NCBI RefSeq assembly: GCF_000149955.1 | Contig: NC_030993.1 | Coordinates: 2,074,562-2,138,561, forward strand | DNA: 64,000 nucleotides | Direction of reading: 5' to 3' | Origin: Fusarium oxysporum f. sp. lycopersici 4287 | Taxonomy: Eukaryota; Ascomycota; Sordariomycetes; Hypocreales; Nectriaceae | Part shown: one piece after another, positions 1-12,900 of the stretch | How positions within the stretch are numbered: the stretch's first letter is position 1 | Layout: the number at the start of each line of letters is the position of its first letter | Made by a program: the position numbers and the translations under genes | The notes under the pieces: generated by a model | Told to the model about the DNA's origin: nothing | Seen by the model: only the letters and a program-made list of their open reading frames with translations | The model's database searches: none

Positions 1-1087
1 AGGAGGGACGGCGGTGGTGATCAGACATGCTTATAAACTCAAAGTCACGTACCGCTGCACCGTTAGACTGCCGCGATGATACCTTCTCTGCGCCTCGGAT
101 ATATCAACCGTCTTTGGCAGGCGTCTTACCGCAGTTTCGTGACGAACAAGACCCCAGAAGTCCGAATACCCAGAGTAACTAGCAAACAAAAGAGCGAAAA
201 GGGGGGTATGAAAGAGCAAACCAGCTTCATCTCAAGTGTGTAGAGTCACAGTACGTCTCAGGTTCTGGAAACAAGATCGATAGCCGGACTTGTTCATCTT
301 GCCGAAACCGATCGGAGTCCGCGGCTGGGAGATGGTCCGTTTTTTGATGCAATGCAATTGAAGCCGTGGACATGGAATTGGACACGTGCATGTAGATGTT
401 GCGTAAGTGAGATGAAGGCTGAGGTAGCAGTCGATCATTTGATCAGTTGTACAACTGCCGAATGGACGAAAACCTCCGCGATTTGAACCCGAGCTATCGG
501 TAAATAGACAAGAAGCCTATTCACTCACTGTCCTCTAGGTGTAACAGAACCATGTAAAAAGCAATCGTATGATGATTCCATTATGGTGTTCCTGTGCGGT
601 CTTTGCGGTCTGGAATCATCCCGCTCTTTTGAAATGAAACCTTCTTTGAGATTCTGCCAAAGACACCAGTTGCTTCCCTGTCAACTCAGATCTATTATGA
701 AGCGAATTCCATGTTGAATTATGGATCTTGGATACGACGAGAGCTTCGTTTCAGTCAAGGTTCAGTTGAGGAATACAGGCTATTCCAAGCGCTAACTATT
801 GAAACTAAGGGAAAGACAAAGCCCGAAAAAGGTATTTCCCGTCATCCTTACAATCCAACGAGAACTGAGGGATATTCTCATAGATGTCCATATTTGTGAC
901 ATGTAAGTTGTCAACTTACTGTGAATCAGGCCACCACAAGCCCCGAACCAATTGATCGATAAATGGATGGGATGGTTGTGACGGCTATAGCGGTAAGGCT
1001 CCCGGACAGCGGAAATGCGGCCGCAAAATTTCTCCAACTACAGCTCGTGTCCCATTCTTTTTCATTCTTGTCTCTATTTTCTCTCCG

Positions 1088-1107
1088 TTTTTTTTTTTTT
1101 TTTTTTT
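1088..1107. repeat. poly-T tract (T20)
   Basis: Uninterrupted run of 20 T in a pyrimidine-rich stretch, with no gene close by. It is probably a simple homopolymer; length may vary between strains. Confidence 0.9.
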
Positions 1108-2188
1108 CGCATTCTTCCAATGCTCGCTTATCCACTTCCTCCCCACAACTCACAATCTTACACGGCACTGCTAGTTACAGCATCTAACCGTCGACGTCAT
1201 GCGGTCTTGATTATCAACAAAAAGTTCACCCGCTTAGCAAATTCAGTACCACGTTGACGTTTTAACTTGCTCAATCAGTGCCAGTTTCACCGTCCGGCAC
1301 TTGCTCTAGTCAAACTCTGTTATCGTTGGTCAAATAAAAAAAGTCAATGGGCCCAGGGCGTGTTTTTGAAGTGCATGGACAGCAGAGTTTTAGTGCATGA
1401 TTCTCGGGGCGGGCACCTCAGTCAATGACACCAACACACCAACCTTAGAAAGCGAAAAACCCTGATCGCCGAAAACGTGCGGTTGCTGTAGCCCTGCCTA
1501 CGCCTGCGCCTGCGCCTGCTGCTAAGTGACCCGGAAATAGATTACACGCGCCGGGGATAACGCTGCCCGTCCCTGTCCCCATCAATGGCTGAATACGTAA
1601 ATCGAGTCCATGACTCGTCTTTGACTCGAGATATGCATGTCAGTTCTATCTGTGTAAGTGCTTTGCTCACAATCGCATCAGAACTAGCCAAGACATACGG
1701 ATATCTCATCGACTTTTTGATGCAACCGTCGTCATGTACTGCAATACGTGCAAGACACCTCATTTGATCAGTATTCTCACATCTAACCTGATATTCAACC
1801 TTGATAAACAGACGCCGGAAATAAAGACCCTGTGCAGCAAACGTGACCTAAAACGGGCGCAACGAGCTGACCTGATGTCATGTTATGTTGATAACAAGGC
1901 GAGTGAGTTTCCCGACGTTGTTGGTTGTAGCCTGCAGCAAGCCTATCTAGATCTCACCTTGACCAAGACACTGAGGTGCCAAAGCGGTTGGTCAACTCGG
2001 CAACTTGAAGCCGAGCCATGTTTTTATTTTTCGCGATGCGGGATGATGATGCTGTCTGTCTCCCCGGGGACCAGTGATGGTCCTATGGGATCTTGTCTTT
2101 CTCAGCCGCGTCCCTTGGCTTCTCCTTTTGACCAGGTTCTTTTCCATGGAAATCTTTCTAGAAGGCCGCGGGATTATCAGTGCATGGT

Positions 2189-2204
2189 CCCCCCCCCCCC
2201 CCCC
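2189..2204. repeat. poly-C tract (C16)
   Basis: Uninterrupted run of 16 C. Long C/G homopolymers are rarer than A/T runs in fungal DNA. The tract sits in a region without a supported gene. Confidence 0.9.
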
Positions 2205-4344
2205 ATCGGCACCGGAACGGCAATGGTGGATCTATCGGGTTGAAGATATCTTGGAAGCTGTAAATCAGCCTGTAAGAACTGTCGGACTCGCCCGAAATTT
2301 GACGAGTTAGTCACTAGACGTCCCCCATTCATCTCATCACCATCACCATCTTGAACTGGTGCACGGACTTGAACAGCTCTTCGGTGCCGAAGTGGGGGTT
2401 CCTTTGTTCAATAAGGCCAGCCAACAGTGTCACTACTGCGTGTTTATCCAGAGAAAGTTTCCATGATATCAACACGGAAAAGCCTAAGGGCGTGAAATGA
2501 GGTCAGCGGCTTCTCTGATATTCAGGGCTGTTGGAGAATTAACTCGCGCTAACAAGTCCCTGAGCTAAGGCAATAATGATTCGCGAATGCCGTTTCAATA
2601 TCCCGACCTCCGTGCCGAGGTGTGGCCCGCTTTCCAAGTCGGCGTTTAAACCTCCGATGTCGACATTATCAAGAGCCCGTCGGGTTTTTTTTGCCATGCA
2701 TGCAACGCACCAGCTTACACGATTCGAGATTGCAAGTCTTGGGTTATGTGCGTTTTATTTCCTCGGGCCGCTTTCGGTCACCTGGAAGGTGAAGCAACCC
2801 TTTACACCCTTATAGGATCAGGAAGCTGGAACGTCATATCCATGTTCGCTTTGCAATTGAGAAAACAACAGCATATGGACCAAAGTCGGCATGTCGAGAA
2901 ATGCCTCAATACCCATGGCATCGCATCGCATCGCATCAAATGCATGTAACTGAACTGAAGTGAGCCTGTGCTCTTCTGAGGGCGAGAGCCCGCTTACACT
3001 TACACCCCCTTCTCCATTTTCGTTTTCATGTTCCGATTATCAGACACAATCCCTGGCAATCTCCTTCAAATGGAGACGTAACGTTAGTTGCTCGTGATTA
3101 TTCATCTGAGGCTGCATGCACAAGCCCAGGCCCATCATTACTTCACATATTACCAATCTATTCATGTTTCCAAGCCGTCGTCTTTCCTAGCCTGTCCCTT
3201 TGACACTTCTTTTCGCCTCACTAAACTCTTCCAAGACGCCCCATAAGAGGCTCCTAAGAGGCTCAAGAGCCCCTTGGGTCTGGCGTCTTTTCGTCCCGGT
3301 TCCTCGGCCCCACCTTGCCGGGGTGGAGCGGAAGACTTGCAGCAATTCGAAGGTACTCGGCCGAAAACCGCATCACAGCCCGACGCCAGGTAATTTCCGT
3401 TGCCAACGTCGCATGATATGAGCCTCAAGCCCTATGATCTGAGCTGAGCTTGGCATTGCACCTGATGAAATGTTTGATCACCAGAAAAACTCTGTGTTCT
3501 ACCACTTTCACAAGGAATCACAAGCAATTTCACATGGCCATGACTTTGAAATCTCAGAGCTTGTCGGCTAGGCCGATGAATATCTTTATAAAACGGGTCT
3601 TTCGATGACTCTCTTGGAAAAATGGGACTCAATGGGTCATCGAAGCTCGCCATGATTCTCAGTTCTTGTTCTACGGAATTCGGTGTTGAGGTTTTCCTCG
3701 TCTGTAAGGCAAGCCCCAAGAAGGTTCAGCCGCAAATTTAATGTGTCTGTCATTAAATCCGCCAAACAGGGACCAATTACAAGACGTTTCACACAAAACA
3801 GAAATCCCATGGAACAAGTTCAAACAAGCCTCATCCCTGAAAGGCGTCCAATTCCGATCATTCTCCAGTAACGTCCGAGCTATGGGTCCAATGCTGTGGA
3901 CGTATCGCAACGTGAGTGCGGATCCTCCTCACGAACCACCCCCGGAAGGCTTATCACGCAAGGCCATGTCTGGCTTCTTGTCTCTCGCCTTCGAGATCGT
4001 TTGCATCCTCATCTGGCCAAGAGATTGGTTGAGCTCAGATATTGCCTCTCGCTTGAAACTATGGGGCTTGTAAATCAAGATTCTAATGGCCGAGCTCGTG
4101 AAAGTCTGGTGGTATTCTAGAGTTCTATATCCTCGGCTAAGCACCCACTTTGATCACGACTGACAGTTACATCCCACGTCCATTTCGGATCAAAGATATC
4201 GAATCATTAATTCATTATGGAAAAGTGGATGCAACAGGGAAAAAAGACATCGTTGTCCACACGATATCGCTCTTGAATCACCAAGCTGCAACAACAGTCA
4301 TGTACCCATGAAGAAGTACCAAACCACTAGACTACTCCCATTCA

Positions 4345-5593
4345 CTACACATCATTGTACATGATAAGCCGGGGGTGCTCTTGCTCGCAAACAGCCCATG
4401 TCCACGCGGCACTCGGCAGATAATTCATGAGGACTGCGGCTTTGTGACCATAAGATGCAGATTCGAATAAATTTGGATCATGTCGACGCACTTTCTCCAC
4501 TGCATCAGCGGTGGCCAGTGCAAGGAAGTGTTGTCGATTAGGTCCACGGGGAAGTACCCTACTCCGAGGTCAGTCACAGCCGAGGTCTAGGATATCGCGG
4601 TGAAGAAAAGGGGAAGGGGGTTGAATACGGGAAAACGTACAATGCGTTTCCAAAAATTCCATGGCACAAGCATGGTTCCTTGGTGAGAAGACCATGTCTC
4701 CAGGTTAAGCTCTGACCTTTCTCGACGGCTGAGTCGATACGATCTTGCAAGTCAGGGAAATAGGGGCGCAGGGACGTCAGCGAATACAAGAAACCAGGAG
4801 CACCATGGCACCACTGAATGAGACTTGCGCCTTTGCCCTCCTTGAGGCTCCGCAGGCTCGACGGCCAATTCCCGTCAGGACCCTGAAGCTCAAGAAGCTT
4901 TTCCACCCGTCGTGTAAGTTGTGGAGCGAGCGATGGGTTTGAAAGAACGAGCTGTGTGATGATACCTATGTCACCATGAGCTGCTCCAAAGTACCTCTTC
5001 CCATGCCACTCCCAATTACCCCTGCCGTCGTCATCAGTGGCCATGATACGCTCTGTAAGTCTCTTAATCGGAGATTCTACGAGACTCTCGCTCCTGGGAA
5101 CCCAGTGTTTCACCATGCGCAACATGTATAGTGCACCTGCCCGCCCGTAGGGTATCTCTGATGGAAAAGCATCTTCTTGGGGGCTCGTATAGGGACCAAG
5201 AAGTGTTGGTATGTTGCTCAGGAAGGTTATCAAGTGATCATCCTCTTTGGTTATGCACACTCTCACTGCTTCGAAGGATAGTTTCTCGGACGAGATGCCG
5301 CAGTTGCCCTTCTCTAGGGTCAACTTTCCACGGTCTCCTTCCAGGTAGCGTTTCGCCCAAGATGGCAAGTCTTGACCAGAGATTTTCAGATCTGGGTATA
5401 GTTCGGACAGTTGAAGGAACAGGTAAGCAAGACCAGTGTACCCGGTGAAGAGACCGCCAAGATGGCGTTCATGGTAGGCCTCACGAGGCGGCGTATGTCG
5501 TACGACGAGTTCAAGAGCATATGTGAGGAGTTCTTTGGGATCCGAGCCGAGTTTCTGGGGAGGAAGGTTGTTCGAGATATATCGTTGAGCCAT
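4345..5593 (-). CDS. LanC-like protein (lanthionine synthetase C-like, eukaryotic LANCL type)
   Basis: Two exons, 5593-4641 and 4558-4345, joined across an 82-nt intron with a GTACGT donor, give a 388-residue protein, close to the usual size of eukaryotic LanC-like proteins. LanC folds are alpha/alpha toroids with repeated Gly-rich motifs. Here they are HLGGLFTGYTG (44-54), GRAGALYML (150-158), GAAHGDIGI (203-211), WCHGAPG (261-267) and CHGIFGN (310-316). The expected zinc ligands are present: C262, C310 and H311. Family knowledge: bacterial LanC cyclises lanthipeptides, and mammalian LANCL proteins add glutathione to dehydroamino acids in proteins. No lanthipeptide precursor or dehydratase is adjacent, so a LANCL-like role is the better guess. 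The next upstream in-frame codons run into a stop, which supports the chosen start. The gene is divergent from the Rrt8-like gene. Confidence 0.85.
4559..4640 (-). other. intron of the LanC-like gene
   Basis: GTACGT donor and TAG acceptor, with a TGACTGAC branch-like site 10-15 nt upstream of the acceptor. Removing it joins the CHGIFGN zinc motif to a conserved-looking C-terminal segment. Without splicing the frame ends in low-complexity Pro/Ser residues. Confidence 0.85.
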
Positions 5594-6526
5594 GCTGGCG
5601 GCGATGGCATATGCATTCGTGAGTCTCTGGTAAAGCTATCGAGGGCGGTTCGCGCTATCATTATCTGGATGAGACCGTCGTCAATGTTGGGCTCGACATG
5701 ATGTTATACGCGCGCTCCTAGTGACGCATACCTCTCATCTTTTGGGGATGATCAGCAACACGTTACCATGTAATTGGAGGAGGGGCAAAAGACGAGGCTC
5801 ACGCGACAAAACATACCACCAATGTACAAAAGAATAGGCTCTCCAGACACGACAAAAGAGATTATCATAGGCTCAAAGGTCAGGTTTGAAACAGGCCTGC
5901 CTTGTTCCAAGGTCGATCGCTTACTATGTACGGCTCACGACAAACAGACGTCAGCGTTAGCCGGAGCCCTACAATGAAGCTCCCGACACTTGGGGCCGAT
6001 GGTGGGTCATGAGCTCCCGGCGGAGGTGGGTCCTCTGGGACATTTCTTCCGGCGATCTGCAAGTTGACGTTGATGCAACGTTGGAGGGGATACAGGGTTA
6101 ATAGATCGTTCTTGAGGGGAGGAGAAAGAAGCACTTGGCAGAGGTATTGCGTGCCATATACTATATAACTGATGAAACTATTATATCAGAAGTTGTCAAA
6201 AAGCGTAACATAAGGTACCTTTACACATCATCGTCACTGGTTTGTACCCCGGGTTACGTAGAAACCTGTGACGATTTAAGGTAGCCCCACTCGTAGGGCC
6301 TCGAGGTGCCAATGACGACATCGATTAGAGCTTTCTCCCTTGAGCTTCCATGGTTTAGGGTGGAATGCAAAGCTTGATATTGCCAACCTCGCTGTGATAT
6401 AAACATTGCGAAGCAGATCACCTCTTTTTCACTTGGCAACATCAAAGTGCTCTTATAACGATTTGTTTCTGCACACGAGCAGCAGAATCGCAAACCTACT
6501 CCAACTTTCGCATTCAACAAACTACC
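5594..6526. promoter_or_regulatory. divergent intergenic region, LanC-like / Rrt8-like genes
   Basis: 933 bp between two divergently transcribed genes. Short open frames on both strands show no motifs. It must contain both promoters and 5' leaders; a TATATAA-type sequence lies near 6160-6168. No other feature recognised. Confidence 0.6.
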
Positions 6527-7786
6527 ATGGCCGACACAGCTGAAGTTTCGGGAGCTGATCACCAGCAGGAACCCGCCAAGCGCAACAGAGTGGTTGACTC
6601 TGTTGGAGAGAAAGCTCAAGAGGTCTTGTACGCATAAATTGTATCGATTCTCTTCTTCTCGAAACTAATAATATTACTAGTAAGGAAGACTATGCCCAGG
6701 CTAGAGAGCATGTCGCCAGCGCTGCCAAGAGCCGATCCTACCTCTACCCGATCAAGGTACAGGAACTCCCCTCTTGAGCCCCAGAGAGGTCACTTGTTAA
6801 TGCACCACGTCTTGAACAGGGAATTTTCTACTTCATCTCCCATCGCTCACTTTGGAAGCCATTCATCTCCAAGCTCGGTCCTCTGATCCTCCTCTCTACC
6901 GGGGTCATTGGTGGCATGTTCTTCTTTACATACTTGCCACAGCTCGCCGTACTATTCTTCGTGAACGGCCCTATTGCGCCCTTCTCTACGGTTCTGTTGG
7001 TTCTCAATGAGAGTACCACCATCATCAACCTTGTGTCTCGCAACTACCTCCTTCAAGATGCCCTTCTCGATGTGTTTGATGGTACACTGCTTGCCCGTGG
7101 AGATACCCAAATAGTGAGCGAGGGACGAGAGGTCAAGTCTGGGACAGATCCGATGCAGAGGCTTGGCAAGATCATCAAGAGCCCCTTCGAGAAGTTCAGC
7201 CCCAAGGCTATTGTCCGCTACGTGATGTACCTGCCTCTCAACGCCATCCCGGTTGTTGGTACGGTGATCTTCATCCTCATCCAAGGTAAAAATCCACCAT
7301 CAATGATTATATCACTCCACTAACCAGGCGCAGGTCGTACTCGAGGCAAGGGAGTTCACGGCCGAGTAAGTTACCTATTGATTGGAGTTTGGTCAAGTCT
7401 AACGATTTTCCAGTATTTCCAGTTGAAGAAATGGTCGCAACCCAAGAGGGAGGACTGGCTTACCAAGAATGTTGGCCCCTACACTGCGTACGTATTTATC
7501 CATCTGCTTCTTGGTGAACACCTGGTAGCACAAGTAAGCCAAATTTAGCTAACTGAAATGTGTAAAGATTCGGACTAGTTGCCACTCTTCTCGAGATGAT
7601 TCCTGTAGCTTCAATGTTCTTCACATTCAGCAACACAGGTAAGTCTGAAGCGAGCTCGCAATTGTCCAAAGCTAACGTCATCAAGTTGGAGCTGCCCTTT
7701 GGGCTGCTGATATCGAGGACAAGAATGCCTCGATGACTGATGGAACTGCCCCTACTCTGCGTGAAACCGCAAAAAAGGCCGAATAA
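6527..7786 (+). CDS. Rrt8/LDS-like multi-pass membrane protein (EI24/CysZ-type)
   Basis: Seven exons: 6527-6627, 6681-6756, 6820-7285, 7328-7365, 7414-7487, 7568-7638 and 7686-7786. They join in frame into 308 residues. The N-terminal 60 residues are hydrophilic. After a YPIKGIFYFISHRSLWKP segment come hydrophobic stretches around LGPLILLSTGVIGGMFFFTYLP, the next 30 residues, VMYLPLNAIPVVGTVIFILI and a C-terminal VATLLEMIPVASMFFTF. This arrangement resembles fungal Rrt8/Lds1/Lds2 proteins, which in yeast associate with lipid droplets and the outer spore wall and are distantly related to EI24. The assignment rests on remembered family character, not on a search. The high intron number for such a short gene is typical of this family in filamentous fungi as far as I recall. 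Confidence 0.75.
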
Positions 7787-9936
7787 ACGCGTCTGTCTTT
7801 GTACAACAGGCTAAGCCTCAAAGCCACACAACATCCATGATCTGCGAGACATCGTGTCCAAAACATGAAAGCAAAGTAACAATATGGATTTGATTTTGAC
7901 CTTCTGGGGGTGGAGGTTTGTAAAATTAGAGGATGCATGAGGCAATCGCGAGTTCCTGCCTGACCTAAGAATTCAGGCGAGCGCTTTCGCAAATACAGGA
8001 AGGAATGTCCAGGAGTCACATCAGCCAGGAAGGAAGGAAGGGTCTAAAAGAGAAGATGTCTTAGGTCTAGGTTTTTTTTGCAAAACTTTCATCGTCTCGA
8101 TTTGTCTCATTCTTGACACGTCAATGTGAGCCTCGCAACCATCCCCCAATTTGAATCTCTAAGTCTTCGCTGTTCAAGATGAAGACGCGTCAATGTCTGA
8201 GTGTTCGCTTAAGATCTGCTCTTGAGAGCAATCAGGGTCAGAACTGGAACCGCCCTCACATTTTGAAACGTTGATTCCCTTTCGAGAATATGTCGACTGT
8301 GAGCCTTAACCCTTGTCGCTGTTCTTGGTTTGACTGATAATGTCACGAGACGACATCTTCCAAGTCTTCCTTAGTCATACATAGTCATCCAAGATGTCAA
8401 CTCAAAAAAAGAAGACGATGAAGAATTACCGCCCTTCTATACGCTTGGATGCTCAACAGAGACAAACTAAGTGTATCACAGAACACTTCACCCCTGATGC
8501 GACCCGATGGCAAGCTGCATCTCGCCTCGTTGTCGAGGCTCGTTACAGATGCCACATCTACACGAATGACATATAAAATATGTCATTCGGGGCCCTGAAC
8601 GGTGAAACCTCCAACAATCATGCCGTTGATCCCCAACGGTCAAAGGCCCGACGTGGTTTGTGTTCCACCGCTTAACACGGCCGAGATCTCGTCTACCAAC
8701 AGTTTACCAATGCAAGTGAGATCCCGCAATGCGAGTCAGAACGAGAAACGGCCGTACGAGGATTAATCTGATACAGGTCATGTGTGGCCTGACGAGACCA
8801 GCAACTGTCTTCACTCGAGTGAAAGAGACGGCTTCCAAGCATATGATCACCTGCTTAGTCTCGACATGTCTTGGTATACGATGTACAGAATATCACTCGA
8901 TATTGGCAGGAATAGGCTGGATGATACTCAAGTGAGATTATTTCTGGAAGTCATCCCTTTTGTGTTGTTTCCCCAAAGAAACATGATGGGAGATGAAGGA
9001 CGGCCTGTGACATGATACATGGAAACAATCACCGGCTGATGAAGCAGAGACGGTAGCAAGGATACTTCATACATGCAATCAAGCGATCATGCAACGCCAC
9101 ACTTAAGTTTATTGTCTTAGAAGATGGAAGGGAAAACTGAACAAGCATCGACGACAGCTGTGTAAGCTCATTCCCATTGTGTCTGCCTTCGTGTCATAAG
9201 AAGACGGAACTATACGCCTGTCCAAGGTCCCGGGATCGCTTCCATCGGGAGGAAGGCAATCAATCAGCCGGACATGTGATCTATGGGGTACCAAGAAGGC
9301 TATATACGGCCACCAACGACCGAAGCACCGTGGACGACGGTCCAATCTAGCAAAACATATCCAGGAATCGCCACTACAATAACACTGAGCCAAGCACTTG
9401 TAACCCATTCGACCTGGAGATACAGCTTGTACTCTCATGCTGTGGCAGGCTTTCAGGGGTTATTGAAAATATCTGGCGCTAGATGGTATGTGCCGCCTAT
9501 AAGGTAGCAAGATATGTGCCCCTTTGCCTGTCACTGGCAAAATTCTTGTGACAGCTGCTGCCAGTTGCACACTTCGTATCTCCTATCTTTTGCGCTGTTC
9601 ATGATTCACTCTCTCCTACGTATGCCTTGACTACTTTTCTTCCTCATTCTTCTCACTTCTTCCGCCCTTCTTTTCTTTCACTTCGCACATCTCGCTCTCG
9701 TGTTCTCCTCATCACCTCGAGGAAGCATCAAGGAAATAATATCCTAGGAGTCGACAATCACTCGTTTGCCTGTATCTCTTATTCTACTATCGACTCATCC
9801 GCTCGTTTGAACACTTCTGTAATAAACTCTGTTCGCTGAATCTTTCTGGTAAGTTCAAAGGGCAATCTCCGCGTTTGCTCAAGGACGAGCAGTATTCGCT
9901 GACCCAAAGGATCAACAGCACTTCAACATCTTCATC
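7787..9936. other. intergenic region with a perfect short palindrome
   Basis: 2.15 kb without a supported gene. It contains the 3' flank of the Rrt8-like gene, a perfect 12-bp inverted repeat at 8563-8589, and the promoter and pyrimidine-rich leader of the mucin-like gene. A possible leader intron lies at 9849-9918 (GTAAGT donor, GCTGACC branch-like site, AACAG acceptor), 18 nt before the start codon. Small frames at 8394-8576 and 8729-9015 show no motifs. Confidence 0.5.
8563..8589. repeat. perfect inverted repeat, 12-bp arms, 3-nt loop
   Basis: Arms CGAATGACATAT and ATATGTCATTCG separated by AAA. The pairing is perfect and stops sharply at both ends. It lies far from either neighbouring gene. 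It could be a protein-binding dyad or the remnant of a foldback element. Confidence 0.9.
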
Positions 9937-12900
9937 ATGAGACCACCTAACATTCCTTTGATCGCCGTTCTGTCGGTGCTTCTACTGCTCTCTTGTCTTC
10001 TGAGCAGTGCAACCGGGCTTGGTCCCCAGCAGCATCGAGGTGCTCGCAAAGATGTGCGCGGCAATAACTTCATCGAAGCTAGCAAACCTTTGGGTAACGC
10101 TCTCGCTGATGGCTATGGTCCACCTCCTCCCTATTATACTGCGGAACCACTTGCTCCAACTGATTCGACTTCTCGTAAGTATTAAGCTCTGACTCAAGGT
10201 CCTCCTCGAATCTAATATTGTCAGATCACTCTCCCGAGGAGTCCACTGCAACAGAAACTCAGACAGGAGCTTCCGAAGCTGGTGTGATATCCAAGTCAAA
10301 TGTTTCTTCTCACTATGATACTGTCTCTTCTGGTAGCTCCTCTCTCTTTGTCTCCTCAGCACTCCAGACGGGTACTGCCATGATAACGGTCGGCTCAAGC
10401 GCCAAGGCTGGCAGTACATCCGGCTCCGAGGCACTGTCGAATGCTCACCTAACAGTTTCGGGCTCTGTCCTTGGGACTGAGACTTCTAGTGCTGAAGCTT
10501 CCTCAATTTCACTTGGTCAGGTTTCTACTATTTCAGGTACTAATTCTTCGTTGACTGGCACTTATCCCTCGGCGGGTACCTCATCACCCGGGACGGCAAC
10601 TGAATTGCCTTCCGGTTCTGCCTCATCTGCCACAGTCTCTGGCTTCTTTAATGAAACAAAGACAATCACTGAGAGTGTCTCTCGCACACAAACAGTGTCA
10701 AGTGCTGAAGCTTCAGGTGAGCTCACTACAACAGAGCTTGCTTCTCGCCACGAAAGTAGTGTAACAAAGGTTTGGTCGACAACAACGACAACAAAAATGC
10801 TTGATATTACAGTGACAGTCGCCCCCAGCTCTTCAAATGGTATTTCATCAAGCCTTTCATCTTTGACTGTCCCCATGACTGCAGACGAAACCGCGACAAT
10901 CACAGGCATCCCACAACAGAACTCATCTGAACTTTCTACTGAGGGTCTTGCTACAAAGGGGCACTCAACATTGGGAAGTCTGGCCACTGAATCAACCAAA
11001 TCTGTCACAACCCAAAGCATTCTGACCGAGGTTGCTATCTCGGAATCGACCCAAAAATCGTCTCTGGCTTCGAGCATTCCTATCAATGGAACTGTGAGCT
11101 TCACTACTACTACTACTGCCTACTTCACTACAACAGTTGGAGTTCCTATCTCATCTTCTGTTCTGTCAAATTCATCTGGCATTTCAACACCTACTATTGT
11201 TGCTTCTGATGACTCGTCGGGGGCTGGAACAGGAGACTCGTCAGCGATCATGGTTTCTAGTACTGTTACCTTTTCTACCACAGTTACCACGAGCAAGACA
11301 TACACTACACTCAACGTCACCTCGCCAGCAACAAGTTCTTCTTTCTCTTCAGTTCCGGCCCCTATGATTAGTGCGAGCGTTGGCGTTTCCGAGTCGGATA
11401 TTGCTACAGGCTCTAATCAAACATCTTCAGAGACTCTCTTCACATCAACAGCTCTGCCTATTATCAATGCGACATCTGACTCAGTCACCGAGTCCTTCGC
11501 TGTGACCACTGTGTCTGAGGGCTCGGTTATTACTATCTTTTCCGGCGCTATCATTCCAACAAGTAGCGCTACAAGTATGGTGAACAACTCCGTTTCTACA
11601 CAGTATTCCACATCTGCCCCTTCGCGCTTTAACTCGTCAATGTCCATCAGACGGACTTCATTGTCTTCTCAGACAGACTCCTTGTTTGACTGGCCAACTT
11701 CGGCGCTGACGAGTTCACATGCTTCGGAAGCTACTCTGGAGGTCCCGTCACTTTCTTTCCCGACCTCTTGGCTTTCGATCATTACCACGCCAATGACCCC
11801 TCTCAGTGTGTCTACCACGTCAACTCGAGGCTCATCTGATGGTTCGGCACTTGGTAACGTAACGGTGATCAAGATAACAATGACTTCTACCATCACTAGC
11901 AGTCTCGCACCAACAAGCCTGTCCTCGTCTGGCAATGTCACGGTGGCTCATACCACTAGTGGGTACAACTTTTCTAAAAGTGTGGGATCCAGCAAGAACA
12001 CATTCAATTCTCAGTCGACCTCACTCGACAGCTTTCCTGGTATCAGTACCGTCATCATATCTGAGCAGCCTACCAACTTCCCTTTTCTAACCAACACAAG
12101 CTTGGTTTGGCAGTCAACAATGTCTTCAATGTCGCTCTCTGAATCTGACAAAACTATCGGCCCCAAAGGCAATGATGTTACATTCTCTATGACAACAGCT
12201 GGGTTCAACAGCACTACTCCTTATACCAACTCGACTACGATTATGGCCAGTGAAACATACCTTTCAAGTAATAGGGATGAGGCGCCGTCCGTAATTACTG
12301 CTGGGACCTCCGGGTCATGGAACACGACTAGCACTGCTCAGTGGTTCACCAACTCAACTATCCAAGCAGCAGTTACGGCTACCCGCACTGGCTCTTACTT
12401 AGTTTCTGGAACTCAAACTTTGAGCGACACAGCTGCCGTCACTCCTCGACCTCCCACTTCGCTAAACGTTACACTCACCACTATATCAGGCAGTATCTAC
12501 ACTAAAACGTTCACAGATGTGACAACTACTATCATTGCGCCGACTTTCTCGACGACATCTGAGAGTAATTCACTCCCAACAGTATTGACCAGCACGGCAC
12601 CTTTTCCTCTTCCATCAAACACCACATTGACGGGAACCGGGGCTTCCCTTCCACCAAGTGGTCCAGGGCCTCGTTTCACCATTACCGAAAACCCGGGAGA
12701 CTTGTCAACATCCAGAGTGACCATTACACCATCGATCAGGACAACCTACCGCACTGTAAACACCACAGTGGCTGGCACCACGACTGATACTTCGGCGTCT
12801 GCTTCGGACACAAATGAACCACTCTTCCCAGTCTCCAACTCAACTAATCTGGGCACTATCAGTCTCTCAACAATCGCTTCATGGAGGCCAGATCCCGAGC

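Larger units (their letters stand above)
1..4344. other. gene-poor region, no supported gene
   Basis: I see no convincing coding gene here. Open frames are short, overlap on both strands and lack recognisable motifs. The stretch holds a 20-nt T run (1088-1107) and a 16-nt C run (2189-2204), both unusual for unique sequence. Around 3430-4120 several 60-110 codon frames overlap on both strands; they could be the remains of a decayed gene, but I could not assemble an intact model. There is no partial gene at the left edge that I can support. Confidence 0.5.

Noticed and set aside
476..500. tRNA-like GATTTGAACCCGAGC (T-loop-like, reverse strand)
   Set aside because: The T-stem does not pair and no acceptor stem is found.
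1734..2243. 169-codon plus-strand frame
   Set aside because: Passes through the C16 tract, has no motif and irregular composition.
3432..4144. Overlapping frames of 60-110 codons on both strands
   Set aside because: No intact splice model or known domain; kept only as a possible decayed gene in a finding.
5594..5703. Possible extension of the LanC-like gene with a frameshift upstream
   Set aside because: An in-frame stop lies just upstream and MAQRY makes a natural N-terminus, so an extension or frameshift is not needed.
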